A stretch of DNA of 64,000 nt, from contig NZ_AP025627.1 of assembly GCF_022846435.1 (NCBI RefSeq), positions 778,001 to 842,000 on the forward strand, in the 5' to 3' direction. Under the pieces are notes generated by a model. The model did not search any database and was not told the origin of the DNA. It worked only from the letters and a program-made list of their open reading frames with translations. The stretch comes from Parageobacillus sp. KH3-4 (GTDB lineage Bacteria; Bacillota; Bacilli; Bacillales; Anoxybacillaceae). Shown here one piece after another: positions 46,648 through 56,327 of this stretch; positions within the stretch are counted from its first letter, which is position 1, and each line of letters starts with the position of its first letter. A program made the position numbers and the translations under genes.

Positions 46648-49002
46648 GTGCATGCAAGAGTGCTTCACATACTGGAATTTGATAAAGTCAAAGAACAATT
46701 GTTAGAACATGTATCTTCGTCGTTAGGAAAAGAAAAAGTAGAAAAACTGCTTCCTTCTTCGCGGTTGGCGGAGGTTGTAAACTGGCAAGAAGAAACAGAT
46801 GAAGCGGCAGCTGCGCTGCGTCTGCGCGGGCACGTTCCGCTTGGCGGCATTGTGGACATCCGCGCAAGCCTCAAGCGGGCGAAAATCGGCGGAACGCTTA
46901 GTCCGCATGAGCTTTTGGATATCGCCAGCACCATCTCTGCAAGCCGGCAGTTGAAGCAGTTTGTTGAATCGCTGCACGAAGAAAAGGAGGAGTTTCCGCA
47001 CTTGGCAGGCTATGCGGAAAAACTTGTCACGCTTCCGGAAGTGCAGCAAGCGATTGAGCGCTGCATTGACGACCATGGCGAAGTGCTCGATCATGCGAGC
47101 GAACGGCTGCGTTCCATCCGCCAGCAGCTGCGAACGACGGAGGCGCGGGTGCGCGAAAAACTGGAGAGCATCATTCGTTCGCCATCAGCGCAAAAAATGT
47201 TATCTGATGCGATTATTACAATTCGCAACGACCGCTACGTCATTCCAGTAAAACAAGAGTACCGCGGCGCTTACGGCGGCATTGTCCATGACCAATCCGC
47301 TTCGGGAGCAACATTGTTTATTGAACCACAAGCAGTGGTGGAATTAAACAACCAGCTTCAAGAAGCGCGTGTCAAAGAAAAGCGGGAAATCGAGCGGATT
47401 TTGACCGAATTGACTGGCATTGTCGCCGGACATGCGGAAGCGCTTCTCGAGAATGTTGACATATTAGCGCAGCTTGATTTTATTTTCGCCAAGGCGAAAT
47501 ACGCCAATAAGCTGAAAGCGACAAAGCCTGCCTTGAACGATCGCGGCTATATCCGGTTATTGCAGGCGCGCCATCCGCTCATTGACCAAGAGATCGTCGT
47601 TCCGAATGACATCGAACTTGGCAAAGACTATACAACGATCGTAATTACCGGTCCGAACACCGGCGGGAAAACGGTCACATTAAAAACGATCGGATTATTA
47701 ACGTTGATGGCGCAAGCCGGTTTATTTATTCCGGCGCTTGACGGTTCGGAACTGGCAGTGTTCCGTTCCGTCTATGCGGATATCGGGGATGAACAATCGA
47801 TTGAACAAAGTTTAAGCACGTTTTCTTCCCATATGGTCAATATTGTCGATATTTTGCGCGACGTTGATCATGAAAGCCTCGTTTTATTCGATGAGTTGGG
47901 CGCGGGAACTGATCCGCAGGAAGGCGCGGCGCTGGCGATCGCCATTTTGGATGAAGTGCACGGCCGCGGAGCACGGACGGTAGCGACCACCCATTATCCA
48001 GAATTAAAAGCGTACGGGTACAACCGCGATGGCGTTATTAACGCGAGCGTCGAATTTGACACCGAAACGCTGCGTCCAACGTATAAGTTATTGATCGGCA
48101 TCCCCGGGCGGAGCAACGCCTTTGAAATATCGAAGCGCCTTGGACTTGATGAGCGCATTATCGAACGGGCGAAATCGCATATTAGCGCAGAAAGCAACAA
48201 TGTGGAAAATATGATCGCTTCACTGGAACAAAGCAAAAAGCGGGCAGAAGAAGAACAGAAAAAAGCGGAAGAAGCGCGCATGGAAGCAGAAAAGCTACGC
48301 CGCGACTGGGAGCAAAAATGGGAAGAGCTTCATGAAAAACGCGAAGAAATCATAGAAGAAGCAAAACGGAAAGCGGCCGATATCGTTCGCTCTTCCCAGC
48401 AAAAAGCAGAGCGAATTATCCACGAACTTCGCCGAATGCAGCAAGAAAAACAGGCGGAAATTAAAGAACATGAATTGATAGAAGCGAAAAAGCGCCTCCA
48501 AGAGGCGATGCCGACATTGGAGAAAAAGAAAAAAGAACGGAAAAAACAGGCGCAGCATTCATTTCAGCCTGGCGATGAGGTAAAAGTGATAAGTTTAAAT
48601 CAAAAAGGATACCTTGTCGAAAAGGTTTCAGATGATGAATGGCAAGTGCAGCTTGGCATTTTAAAAATGAAAATAAAAGAGCGGGATTTAGAATATATCG
48701 GCAGCGCGCCGAAAACGGAGACAAAGCCGCTTGCCACAGTAAAAGGGAAAGACTATCACGTCGGATTGGAGCTTGACTTGCGCGGGGAACGGTACGAAGA
48801 TGCGCTTGCCCGTTTGGAGAAATATATTGATGATGCGCTTTTGGCGGGATATCCACGCGTTTCGATCATTCATGGAAAAGGGACAGGAGCGCTCCGCAAA
48901 GGGGTGCAAGAATTTTTGAAAACACACCGTGCTGTGAAAAGCTTTCATTTTGGCGGAGCGAATGAAGGAGGAACAGGGGTAACGATTGTCGAATTGAAAT
49001 GA
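46648..49002 (+). CDS. mutS2: Endonuclease MutS2
   Basis: 784 residues. MutS-like core without the mismatch-recognition domain: helical clamp about 10-310, ATPase about 310-520 with Walker [13 protein letters not shown], Walker [14 protein letters not shown] and [14 protein letters not shown] charged coiled coil follows (about 515-635), then a KOW-like piece and the C-terminal Smr nuclease domain (about 710-784, [29 protein letters not shown]). Acts on branched DNA and, in B. subtilis, on stalled ribosomes. GTG 46648 (GGAGG at 46633-46637) gives the family length; the open frame upstream is not conserved. Confidence 0.93.
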   Translation: MHARVLHILEFDKVKEQLLEHVSSSLGKEKVEKLLPSSRLAEVVNWQEETDEAAAALRLRGHVPLGGIVDIRASLKRAKIGGTLSPHELLDIASTISASRQLKQFVESLHEEKEEFPHLAGYAEKLVTLPEVQQAIERCIDDHGEVLDHASERLRSIRQQLRTTEARVREKLESIIRSPSAQKMLSDAIITIRNDRYVIPVKQEYRGAYGGIVHDQSASGATLFIEPQAVVELNNQLQEARVKEKREIERILTELTGIVAGHAEALLENVDILAQLDFIFAKAKYANKLKATKPALNDRGYIRLLQARHPLIDQEIVVPNDIELGKDYTTIVITGPNTGGKTVTLKTIGLLTLMAQAGLFIPALDGSELAVFRSVYADIGDEQSIEQSLSTFSSHMVNIVDILRDVDHESLVLFDELGAGTDPQEGAALAIAILDEVHGRGARTVATTHYPELKAYGYNRDGVINASVEFDTETLRPTYKLLIGIPGRSNAFEISKRLGLDERIIERAKSHISAESNNVENMIASLEQSKKRAEEEQKKAEEARMEAEKLRRDWEQKWEELHEKREEIIEEAKRKAADIVRSSQQKAERIIHELRRMQQEKQAEIKEHELIEAKKRLQEAMPTLEKKKKERKKQAQHSFQPGDEVKVISLNQKGYLVEKVSDDEWQVQLGILKMKIKERDLEYIGSAPKTETKPLATVKGKDYHVGLELDLRGERYEDALARLEKYIDDALLAGYPRVSIIHGKGTGALRKGVQEFLKTHRAVKSFHFGGANEGGTGVTIVELK

Positions 49003-49017
49003 TGAGGGGAGAAAATG

Positions 49018-49425
49018 ATGAGTTCGTTTTGGGAAAACGAAATCGTAAAAATCGCCGCAAATTTTAGTGTGGCTGTTTTATGCATGGTCGTGTTTTTAGC
49101 GATATTTGAGCTAGTGACAAAATACAAAAATTGGGAGGAAATCCAAAAAGGAAATGTGGCGGTGGCGATGGCGACCGGCGGAAAAATTTTCGGCATCGCC
49201 AATATTTTCCGCTATGCTCTCCGCCATCATGAATCACTGCTGGCGATGATCGGCTGGGGAATATACGGCTTTATTTTGCTGTTGGTCGCATATTTCATTT
49301 ATGAATTTCTTACTCCGAAATTTAATATCGATGAGGAAATCGCCAAAGACAATCGCGCTGTCGGGCTGATTTCCATGGTTATTTCTATCGGCTTGTCGTT
49401 TGTCATTGGCGAAGGAATTCGGTAA
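49018..49425 (+). CDS. yshE: DUF350 family membrane protein (YshE)
   Basis: 135 residues, four predicted helices (about 11-32, 45-75, 82-103 and 112-133). VAVAMATGGKIFGIANIFRYA and DNRAVGLISMVISIGLSFVIG are DUF350 repeats. Function unknown. ATG 49018 has 6-base spacing from GGGGAG; the ATG at 49015 is also possible. It follows mutS2 by 15 bases, the same as yshD-yshE in B. subtilis. Confidence 0.87.
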   Translation: MSSFWENEIVKIAANFSVAVLCMVVFLAIFELVTKYKNWEEIQKGNVAVAMATGGKIFGIANIFRYALRHHESLLAMIGWGIYGFILLLVAYFIYEFLTPKFNIDEEIAKDNRAVGLISMVISIGLSFVIGEGIR

Positions 49426-49438
49426 AGGGAGTTAAAAG

Positions 49439-49603
49439 ATGGAAGCATTAGTAAGAATGTTGCTTGTTTTGTGCGGGATCTTTCTTGTTGTTGGCATCGT
49501 ATATTTAGCATGGAAAAATAAAACGATGGAAACATTGTCAAAAATATTGTTTATTCTATGCGCGTTTTTTGTCCTCATTGGCATCATTTATTTATTTTTA
49601 TAG
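49439..49603 (+). CDS. 54-residue two-helix membrane peptide
   Basis: ATG 49439 has AAGGGAG upstream and gives two hydrophobic helices, about residues 8-24 and 36-53, split by a short basic loop (WKNKTMETLSK). Its stop at 49601-49603 is inside the following terminator. Spacing of 13 bases from yshE and shared terminator make an operon with yshE likely. Coding potential is inferred only from the site, helix pattern and clean end. No family recognised. Confidence 0.65.
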   Translation: MEALVRMLLVLCGIFLVVGIVYLAWKNKTMETLSKILFILCAFFVLIGIIYLFL

Positions 49604-49629
49604 CGTCCTGCCTATAGGGCGCTTTTTTT
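49602..49629 (+). terminator. Terminator of the mutS2-yshE unit
   Basis: GCGTCCT and AGGGCGC pair across CCTAT-type loop, then seven T. Confidence 0.85.
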
Positions 49630-49701
49630 GATGTAAAATTCAAAAAAATATAATAAAATAAAAATAAATCATCTGAAATTTTCGAATATAGGGGGGATAC
49701 G

Positions 49702-51390
49702 ATGGAGAAAACATGGCTTGCTCATTATCCGCCGGAAATCCCGCATCGCCTTGATTATCCTAATAAAACGTTGCCTGATTACTTGCGGAAGACGGCAGCG
49801 GAATTCGGCGGGCATGATGCGATTTATTTTTTGGGGAAAACGCTTACGTTTCGCGAAGTTTATGAACAGGCGCTCACATTGGCGAATTATTTGCGGCAGA
49901 TCGGATTGAAAAAAGGCGATCGCGTCTCCATTATGCTGCCAAACTGCCCGCAAGCGGTTGTCAGCTATTACGGGGTGTTATTGGCGGGCGGCATTGTCGT
50001 GCAGACGAATCCGCTTTATACGGAGCACGAATTGGAGTATCAGCTGAACGACAGCGGTGCGACGGTGCTCATTACGCTTGACATGCTTTATCCGAAAGCG
50101 GCGAAAGCAAAAGCGAAGGCAAATGTAAAGCATCTAATCATTACAAGCATGAAAGACTATTTGCCGACGGTCAAAAAATGGCTGTATCCGCTCATGCAAC
50201 GGAAGCAGGGGCAGCCAGCGGCTGTCAAAGTGGAAGAGCGGAGCGACCAGCATTTATTTTCCAAAATAATGTCGCGTCCGAACATAACGGAGCCAAACGT
50301 AGCGATCGACCCCGTTGAAGATATCGCGCTATTGCAGTATACTGGCGGGACGACCGGCGTGCCAAAGGCAGCCATGCTTACGCACCGAAATTTGATTGCC
50401 AACACGTTGATGTGTGCCCATTGGATGTATCGATGCGGAAAAGGAACGGAGTCGATTTTAGGAATATTACCGTTTTTTCACGTGTATGGCATGACAACGA
50501 TCATGAATTTAGCGATCGTGCAAGCATATAAAATGATTCTTTTACCGCGATTCGATGCGGAAACAACATTAAAAATGATTGAAAAGCTGAGACCGACGTT
50601 GTTTCCTGGAGCGCCGACGATGTATATTGCGCTATTAAACCATCCGAATTTGTCGCAGTATGACTTGTCTTCCATCAAAGTATGCATTAGCGGATCAGCG
50701 CCGTTGCCGGTTGAAGTACAAGAAAAATTTGAAAAAGTGACTGGCGGAAAAATGATTGAAGGGTACGGATTAACAGAAGCCTCTCCTGTTACTCACAGCA
50801 ATTTTGTGTGGGACGGAGAACGGGTAAAAGGAAGCATCGGCGTGCCATGGCCGGATACGGAAGCGAAAATCGTGTCCTTGGAAACGGGCGAGGAAGCAAA
50901 GGTGAACGAAATCGGCGAACTCGTTGTCCGCGGGCCGCAAGTCATGAAAGGATATTGGAATCAGCCGCATGAAACGGAGAATGTTTTGCGCGGCGGGTGG
51001 CTATATACGGGAGATATCGGTTATATGGATGAACGCGGCTATTTTTATATCGTCGACCGTAAAAAAGACATTATTATTGCAAGCGGTTACAATATTTATC
51101 CACGCGAAGTGGAGGAAGTGCTATATGAGCATCCGAAAGTGCAGGAAGCGGTAGTCGTTGGCGTTCCAGACAAATACCGCGGAGAAACGGTCAAAGCGTT
51201 TGTCGTTCTTAAACAAGGAGAACAATGTACGGAAGAGGAATTGGATCAATTTATGAGAAGCAGATTGGCGTCATATAAAGTGCCGCGCATGTATGAGTTC
51301 CGCAAAGAACTGCCAAAAACAGCGGTTGGGAAAATTTTGCGACGAGCATTGCTCGAGGAAGAAATGAAAAAGAATAACGAATCGGTTTAG
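49702..51390 (+). CDS. lcfA: Long-chain fatty acid-CoA ligase
   Basis: 562 residues, adenylate-forming enzyme that activates fatty acids for beta-oxidation. AMP/ATP motif YTGGTTGVPKAAMLTH, motif GYGLTEASPVTH, and hinge/Asp region GDIGYMDERGYFYIVDRKKD with the catalytic Lys near PKTAVGKILRR. ATG 49702 behind GGGGGGAT. Followed by fadR, fadB, etfB and etfA, the lcfA operon order of B. subtilis. No FadR box was found in the bases just before it; the box lies between lcfA and fadR. Confidence 0.94.
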   Translation: MEKTWLAHYPPEIPHRLDYPNKTLPDYLRKTAAEFGGHDAIYFLGKTLTFREVYEQALTLANYLRQIGLKKGDRVSIMLPNCPQAVVSYYGVLLAGGIVVQTNPLYTEHELEYQLNDSGATVLITLDMLYPKAAKAKAKANVKHLIITSMKDYLPTVKKWLYPLMQRKQGQPAAVKVEERSDQHLFSKIMSRPNITEPNVAIDPVEDIALLQYTGGTTGVPKAAMLTHRNLIANTLMCAHWMYRCGKGTESILGILPFFHVYGMTTIMNLAIVQAYKMILLPRFDAETTLKMIEKLRPTLFPGAPTMYIALLNHPNLSQYDLSSIKVCISGSAPLPVEVQEKFEKVTGGKMIEGYGLTEASPVTHSNFVWDGERVKGSIGVPWPDTEAKIVSLETGEEAKVNEIGELVVRGPQVMKGYWNQPHETENVLRGGWLYTGDIGYMDERGYFYIVDRKKDIIIASGYNIYPREVEEVLYEHPKVQEAVVVGVPDKYRGETVKAFVVLKQGEQCTEEELDQFMRSRLASYKVPRMYEFRKELPKTAVGKILRRALLEEEMKKNNESV

Positions 51391-51439
51391 GTTTTGCATG
51401 ACTTTATCTTGACAAAACAAGCAAGGGGTCTTTAAAATG

Positions 51440-51469
51440 AAAATATGAATGATTGCTCATTCATATTTT
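51440..51469. promoter_or_regulatory. FadR operator
   Basis: AAAATATGAATGA (51440-51452) and TCATTCATATTTT (51457-51469) form perfect 13-base arms around TTGC. The core TGAATGA-N4-TCATTCA is the Bacillus FadR box. It lies 16 bases upstream of the fadR start codon. Confidence 0.9.
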
Positions 51470-51484
51470 CGCAAAGGAGAATGG

Positions 51485-52072
51485 ATGTTGAGAAGAGATA
51501 AGCCGAAATTTAAGCAAATCATCGATGCAGCGGTAGTAGTCATTGCTGAACATGGCTATCATCAAGCACAAGTATCGAAAATCGCCAAACAGGCGGGGGT
51601 CGCAGACGGAACGATTTATCTTTATTTTAAAAATAAAGAAGACATTCTGATATCGCTGTTTCAAGAAAAAATGGGCTCCTTTATCGAGAAAATCGAACAG
51701 GAGATAGCAGGAATTTCGAGCCCTTTAGAGAAATTGTACGTATTAGTCAAGAAGCATTTTGAATCACTGGCGCAAGATCATCACTTAGCCGTCGTTACTC
51801 AATTAGAGCTGCGTCAATCGAATAAAGAATTGCGACAGCGGATTAATGAAGTGTTAAAAAGATATTTGCGCATTATTGATGAAATTGTGAAGGAAGGGAT
51901 CGAAAAAGGCGAGTTTCGCCGTGATTTAGATATTCGCCTGACAAGGCAAATGATTTTTGGAGCGATTGACGAGACGGTGACGACATGGGTAATGAACGAG
52001 CAAAAGTATGATCTAGTCGCATTAGCGAAGCCGGTTTACGAATTATTAACAAAAGGTTGCGCATCTTCTTAG
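51485..52072 (+). CDS. fadR: Fatty-acid metabolism repressor FadR (TetR family)
   Basis: 195 residues. TetR HTH at about 8-55 (AQVSKIAKQAGVADGTIYLYFKNKEDIL), then an all-helical acyl-CoA pocket, with VVTQLELRQSN and RQMIFGAIDETVTTWVM matching FadR (YsiA). Long-chain acyl-CoA releases it from fad/lcfA promoters. ATG 51485, 5 bases after GGAG; TTG 51488 next to it is possible. The binding box directly upstream points to autoregulation. Confidence 0.93.
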   Translation: MLRRDKPKFKQIIDAAVVVIAEHGYHQAQVSKIAKQAGVADGTIYLYFKNKEDILISLFQEKMGSFIEKIEQEIAGISSPLEKLYVLVKKHFESLAQDHHLAVVTQLELRQSNKELRQRINEVLKRYLRIIDEIVKEGIEKGEFRRDLDIRLTRQMIFGAIDETVTTWVMNEQKYDLVALAKPVYELLTKGCASS

Positions 52073-52111
52073 CAAGATTGCGTATTTGTTTAAAGGGGGA
52101 GAGGAGATTAC

Positions 52112-52885
52112 ATGGAATTTTTTCGCGTTCATAAAGAAAAGTTTGTCGCGGACGTAACGTTTTCCCGTCCTCCGGCAAATGCTCTTTCATCCGCTGTTTT
52201 GAAAGAGCTTTCATCATTGTTGGATGAGCTGGAGGAGGATGAAAATGTCCGCGTCGTGCTTCTTCATGGTGAGGGGAGATTTTTCTCGGCCGGTGCCGAT
52301 ATTAAAGAATTTACATCCATAAAATCTAGCGAAGAGGCCGTAAAGCTGTCAAGAGCTGGTCAGCAAGTGATGGAGCGCATCGAGCAGTTTGCAAAACCTG
52401 TGATTGCAGCAGTCCATGGCGCGGCGTTAGGCGGCGGATTGGAGCTGGCGATGAGCTGCCACATTCGCATTGTTTCCGACAACGCCAAACTCGGCCTGCC
52501 GGAACTGCAGCTTGGCATTATACCTGGCTTTGCCGGAACCCAGCGGCTTCCTCGCTACGTCGGCTTCGGCAAAGCAGCCGAGATGATGTGGACGAGCGAA
52601 CCGATTGCCGGAACGGAAGCGGTGCAATGGGGCTTGGCAAACAGGGCGGTGCCGGAAGAACAACTGTTGAAGGAAGCAAAAGAACTGGCGAAAAAAATCG
52701 CGCAAAAAAGCCCGATTTCGATTCGCGCGACATTGCGGCTTTTAAACTCTTTTAAAGAAAAACCGTTCCAAGAAGCGGTGCGTGAGGAAGCTGAACTGTT
52801 TGGAAGTGTGTTTACGACAGAAGACGCGAAAGAAGGAGTGCAGGCGTTTATCGAAAAACGCCCGCCAACCTTTCGAGGCAAATAG
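52112..52885 (+). CDS. fadB: Enoyl-CoA hydratase
   Basis: 257-residue crotonase-fold protein. Oxyanion segments FFSAGADIKEF and AVHGAALGGGLELAMSC; the Glu in LPELQLGIIPGFAGTQRLPRY is one catalytic acid. Hydrates trans-2-enoyl-CoA in beta-oxidation. ATG 52112 behind GGGGGAGAGGAG. Follows fadR by 39 bases and precedes etfBA, the same as ysiB in B. subtilis. Confidence 0.93.
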   Translation: MEFFRVHKEKFVADVTFSRPPANALSSAVLKELSSLLDELEEDENVRVVLLHGEGRFFSAGADIKEFTSIKSSEEAVKLSRAGQQVMERIEQFAKPVIAAVHGAALGGGLELAMSCHIRIVSDNAKLGLPELQLGIIPGFAGTQRLPRYVGFGKAAEMMWTSEPIAGTEAVQWGLANRAVPEEQLLKEAKELAKKIAQKSPISIRATLRLLNSFKEKPFQEAVREEAELFGSVFTTEDAKEGVQAFIEKRPPTFRGK

Positions 52886-52948
52886 TATTTCTAATTAACC
52901 GAATATTCAAAACCAAAACAATGTTTTGTCAAAAAAGGGGGAGCTTTC

Positions 52949-53722
52949 ATGAACATTTTCGTTTTAATGAAACGCACTTTCGATACAGAAGAAAAAATTA
53001 CGATTGCCGATGGCAAAGTAAATGAAGAAGGAGCGGAATTTATTATTAACCCGTACGATGAATACGCGATTGAAGAAGCGATTCAAGTGCGCGACAAACA
53101 TGGCGGCGAAGTAGCGGTTGTGACGGTGGGCAATGAGGAAGCGGAGAAAGAATTGCGCACGGCACTGGCGATGGGATGTGACAAAGCGGTATTGATTAAC
53201 ATAGAAGATGAAGTAGAAGTACATGACCAATATACGACAGCGAAAATTATTGCGGAATATTTGAAAGATAAAGAACCTGATTTGATTTTAGCCGGCAACG
53301 TCGCGATTGATGGCGGTTCAGGGCAAGTCGGCCCGCGCGTAGCGGAATTGCTGGGAATCCCGTATGTGACGACAATTACGAAACTCGATATTGACGGCGA
53401 TAAAGTGACGATCGTCCGCGATGTCGAAGGAGATGAAGAAGTGATCGAAACGTCGCTTCCGCTGCTTGTGACGGCGCAACAAGGGCTTAACGAGCCGCGC
53501 TATCCGTCGCTTCCAGGCATTATGAAAGCAAAAAAGAAACCGCTTGAAGAACTGGAATTGGATGACTTAGATCTTGAAGAAGAAGATGTCGAAGCGAAAA
53601 CAAAAACGATCGAAGTATTCTTGCCGCCGAAACGGGAAGCTGGAAAAATTCTCGAGGGAGACATTGCCGATCAAGTGAAAGAACTTGTCCGGCTGTTACG
53701 CTCCGAAGCAAAAGTGGTGTGA
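52949..53722 (+). CDS. etfB: Electron transfer flavoprotein beta subunit
   Basis: 257 residues. NPYDEYAIEEAIQVRD and LAGNVAIDGGSGQVGPRVAELLG are ETF beta landmarks; the AMP-binding region is included. Receives electrons from acyl-CoA dehydrogenases with EtfA. ATG 52949 behind GGGGGAG. It is followed after 28 bases by etfA. Confidence 0.95.
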   Translation: MNIFVLMKRTFDTEEKITIADGKVNEEGAEFIINPYDEYAIEEAIQVRDKHGGEVAVVTVGNEEAEKELRTALAMGCDKAVLINIEDEVEVHDQYTTAKIIAEYLKDKEPDLILAGNVAIDGGSGQVGPRVAELLGIPYVTTITKLDIDGDKVTIVRDVEGDEEVIETSLPLLVTAQQGLNEPRYPSLPGIMKAKKKPLEELELDDLDLEEEDVEAKTKTIEVFLPPKREAGKILEGDIADQVKELVRLLRSEAKVV

Positions 53723-53750
53723 TTTTATCAATAAAGTAGGGGGATTGAAA

Positions 53751-54728
53751 ATGGCACGGAAAGTACTTGCGTTGGCAGAAATTCGCGACGGATCATTAAG
53801 AAACGTTTCGTTTGAGACGATCGCGGCAGCAAAAACGATCGCTCAAGGAGGGGAGGTCGTATCCGTCCTTGTCGGGGAAAGCGTTCAATCATATGCAAAT
53901 GAGTTATTTTTCCATGGCGCAGATCGCGTTGTTGCCGTTGAACATACTAATTTAAAGCATTACACATCCGACGGTTATTCCCAAGCGCTCATGGCGGTGA
54001 TTGCCGCCGAAAGACCAGAAGGAATCGTATTTGGACACACCGCTTTAGGAAAAGACCTATCGCCGAAATTAGCGATTAAATTAAACTCCGGCCTTGTTTC
54101 TGATGTGGTGTCTGTGGAAGAAACCGGCGGCAACCTTATCTTTACGCGCCCAATTTACTCTGGGAAAGCATTTGAAAAGAAAATCGTTACAGACGGCATG
54201 ATCTTTGTGACGGTGCGTCCGAACAACATTCAGCCGCTAGAGCGCGATGAAGCGCGTTCTGGAGAAGTAAAAGCGATTTCTGTCGACATTAAAGATTTGC
54301 GTACTATCGTAAAAGAAGTCGTTCGCAAAACGACGGAAGGAGTTGACTTATCTGAAGCAAAAGTGATCGTTGCCGGTGGCCGCGGCGTAAAAAGCGCGGA
54401 AGGTTTTAAGCCGCTGCGAGAGCTTGCCAAAGTGTTGGGAGGGGCGGTCGGTGCCTCGCGCGGCGCGTGCGACGCAGGATATTGTGATTACTCGCTGCAG
54501 ATCGGGCAAACGGGCAAGGTCGTTACTCCGGATCTTTATATCGCTTGCGGCATTTCCGGGGCGATTCAACATTTAGCCGGTATGTCGAATTCAAAAGTGA
54601 TTGTCGCGATTAACAAAGACCCAGAGGCAAACATTTTCAAAGTGGCTGATTACGGTATTGTCGGCGACTTATTTGAAGTCGTTCCGTTATTAACGGAAGA
54701 ATTTAAAAAGTTAAAAGTGCACTCGTAG
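53751..54728 (+). CDS. etfA: Electron transfer flavoprotein alpha subunit
   Basis: 325 residues. N-terminal domain (about 1-190) and the C-terminal FAD-binding domain with VAGGRGVKSAEGFKPL, GGAVGASRGACDAGY, GQTGKVVTPDLYIACGISG and AINKDPEANIF. ATG 53751 behind GGGGGAT; the frame extends further upstream inside etfB but without a site. Ends the lcfA operon with a strong terminator. Confidence 0.96.
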   Translation: MARKVLALAEIRDGSLRNVSFETIAAAKTIAQGGEVVSVLVGESVQSYANELFFHGADRVVAVEHTNLKHYTSDGYSQALMAVIAAERPEGIVFGHTALGKDLSPKLAIKLNSGLVSDVVSVEETGGNLIFTRPIYSGKAFEKKIVTDGMIFVTVRPNNIQPLERDEARSGEVKAISVDIKDLRTIVKEVVRKTTEGVDLSEAKVIVAGGRGVKSAEGFKPLRELAKVLGGAVGASRGACDAGYCDYSLQIGQTGKVVTPDLYIACGISGAIQHLAGMSNSKVIVAINKDPEANIFKVADYGIVGDLFEVVPLLTEEFKKLKVHS

Positions 54729-54736
54729 TTATTGCA

Positions 54737-54772
54737 AAAACGAGGAAAGCGAATCCGCTTTCCTCGTTTTCT
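54737..54772 (+). terminator. Terminator after etfA
   Basis: AAAACGAGGAAAGCG and CGCTTTCCTCGTTTT are perfect 15-base arms with an AATC loop. Confidence 0.95.
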
Positions 54773-54831
54773 GCTGTCTAGCGAAGGCATAATTATTGTT
54801 AAAAAGTGAATATTAGAAACGAAGCAAAACA

Positions 54832-54862
54832 TTCGCACTAAACTCCATTTGCATGATATACT
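54832..54862 (+). promoter_or_regulatory. Promoter of trxA (extended -10)
   Basis: TGATATACT at 54854-54862 is an extended -10 (TGnTATACT). The -35 (TTCGCA near 54832) is weak. Confidence 0.6.
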
Positions 54863-54900
54863 TTGCTTACAACATAAAAGTAAAATAGGAGGAATACAGA

Positions 54901-55215
54901 ATGGCGATTGTAAATGCGACAGATCAAACATTTGCGGCAGAAACGAAAGAAGGCTTAACATTGGTTGATTTCTGGGCGCCTTGGTGCGGACCTTGCCGCA
55001 TGGTCGCGCCGGTTCTTGAAGAAGTGGACAAAGAAATGGGCGATAAAGTGAAAATCGTAAAAGTGAACGTCGATGAAAACCAAGAAACAGCCTCAAAATT
55101 CGGCGTAATGAGCATCCCAACGCTGCTTGTCTTCAAAAACGGAGAGCTTGTTGACAAAACGATAGGCTACCAGCCGAAAGAAGCACTTATTCAATTGCTG
55201 GAAAAACATGTATAA
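54901..55215 (+). CDS. trxA: Thioredoxin
   Basis: 104 residues. Active site W28-C29-G30-P31-C32 within [17 protein letters not shown]; cis-Pro segment [12 protein letters not shown]. Cytoplasmic disulfide reductase. ATG 54901 behind AGGAGG. Strong terminator follows. In B. subtilis uvrC comes next; here a sulfonate operon is inserted. Confidence 0.97.
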   Translation: MAIVNATDQTFAAETKEGLTLVDFWAPWCGPCRMVAPVLEEVDKEMGDKVKIVKVNVDENQETASKFGVMSIPTLLVFKNGELVDKTIGYQPKEALIQLLEKHV

Positions 55216-55228
55216 TTCATTGTTCTTC

Positions 55229-55268
55229 AAGGAGATTCAGGCAATGTGTGCCTGAATCTCCTTTTTTT
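55229..55268 (+). terminator. Terminator after trxA
   Basis: AAGGAGATTCAGGCA and TGCCTGAATCTCCTT, perfect 15-base arms with a T-run. Confidence 0.95.
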
Positions 55269-55292
55269 ATGATGACAACATATAAAAAATGA

Positions 55293-55321
55293 TTGACTAA
55301 ATTTAGAAAATTGTTTATATT
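55293..55321 (+). promoter_or_regulatory. Promoter of the ssu operon
   Basis: TTGACT (55293-55298), 17 bases, TATATT (55316-55321). A leader of about 215 bases follows, with no recognised riboswitch; the rest of 55216-55542 contains only AT-rich sequence and a 10-codon open frame at 55489. Confidence 0.6.
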
Positions 55322-55542
55322 TATAATCAATAAATCCTATATGTTAACTATGAATTAAACCGCTGCGTTCACAACTTTTTGTTTTTTATGACTATAATCC
55401 AAGTTTATCTATATGAATAATATAATTTTTAAAGAACAACTAAGACAATTTTTCTTCAGTCAGATTGGATGAAAGAGAAGGCGGTTCTATGAAGATAGTC
55501 ATTACAGCATTTTTCTTCTAACATTGCGGAGGAGGGAACGAA

Positions 55543-56310
55543 GTGAGTATACAAATTGATGTGAAAAATAAAACTTTTTTTCAAGGGAAACAAGCAGTTC
55601 ATGCACTCCAAGATGTTCACTTAGAAATCAAAAATGGTGAATTTATCACCATTATTGGCCCAAGCGGATGCGGAAAAAGCACATTGTTAAAAATTGTAGC
55701 AGGGTTGGATACCGATTATAACGGTACAGTAAAAATAAATGGTGTCCCAATTCAAGGTCCAGGACTCGAACAAGGCTTTATTTTCCAAGAACATCGTTTA
55801 TTCCCGTGGTTAACGGTGGAAGAAAACATTGCAGCAAACCAATCGTTGAAAGATGCAAATGTCCGGAAAAAAGTGGATGAGTTAATAGAACTTGTCCGGT
55901 TAAAAGGCTTCGAAAAAGCCTACCCGAAAGAATTATCAGGAGGAATGGCACAGCGCGTGGCAATTGCGAGAGCATTGCTGCGGGAGCCAAAAATATTATT
56001 ACTTGATGAACCGTTTAGTGCACTTGATGCCTTTACAAGAAAGCATTTGCAAGATGTTTTATTGGAAATATGGCAAAATAAACAAATTACGATGATTCTT
56101 GTTACTCATGACTTAGATGAAGCAGTTTATCTAGGAACGAAAGTAGTGGTGATGAAAGCAAAGCCAGGACAAATTCGCACAATCGCTTCCGTTCCGTTGC
56201 CATTTCCAAGGCAGCGCGCTCATTCATCTTTCCAAGAAATGAGGCAACGCATATTGCGCGAATTTGAAACAGTGGAAGATTCTCCGTTGCTGGAGGGACT
56301 AGGAATTTAA
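55543..56310 (+). CDS. ssuB: Aliphatic sulfonate ABC transporter ATPase
   Basis: 255 residues. Walker A GPSGCGKSTL, Q-loop FQEHRLFPWLTVEENI (typical of nitrate/sulfonate/taurine ATPases), signature ELSGGMAQRVAIARAL, Walker B LLLDEPFSALD and LVTHDLDEAVYL. GTG 55543 behind GGAGGAGGG. First gene of ssuB-ssuA-ssuC-(FMN reductase)-ssuD, a sulfur-scavenging operon. Confidence 0.92.
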   Translation: MSIQIDVKNKTFFQGKQAVHALQDVHLEIKNGEFITIIGPSGCGKSTLLKIVAGLDTDYNGTVKINGVPIQGPGLEQGFIFQEHRLFPWLTVEENIAANQSLKDANVRKKVDELIELVRLKGFEKAYPKELSGGMAQRVAIARALLREPKILLLDEPFSALDAFTRKHLQDVLLEIWQNKQITMILVTHDLDEAVYLGTKVVVMKAKPGQIRTIASVPLPFPRQRAHSSFQEMRQRILREFETVEDSPLLEGLGI

Positions 56311-56327
56311 GAGAGGAGGGGCCTCTT

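Noticed and set aside
55489-55521. Ten-codon open frame upstream of ssuB, possible leader peptide
   Set aside because: It has a GGCGG-like site but no Cys or other telling codons and no attenuator between it and ssuB.
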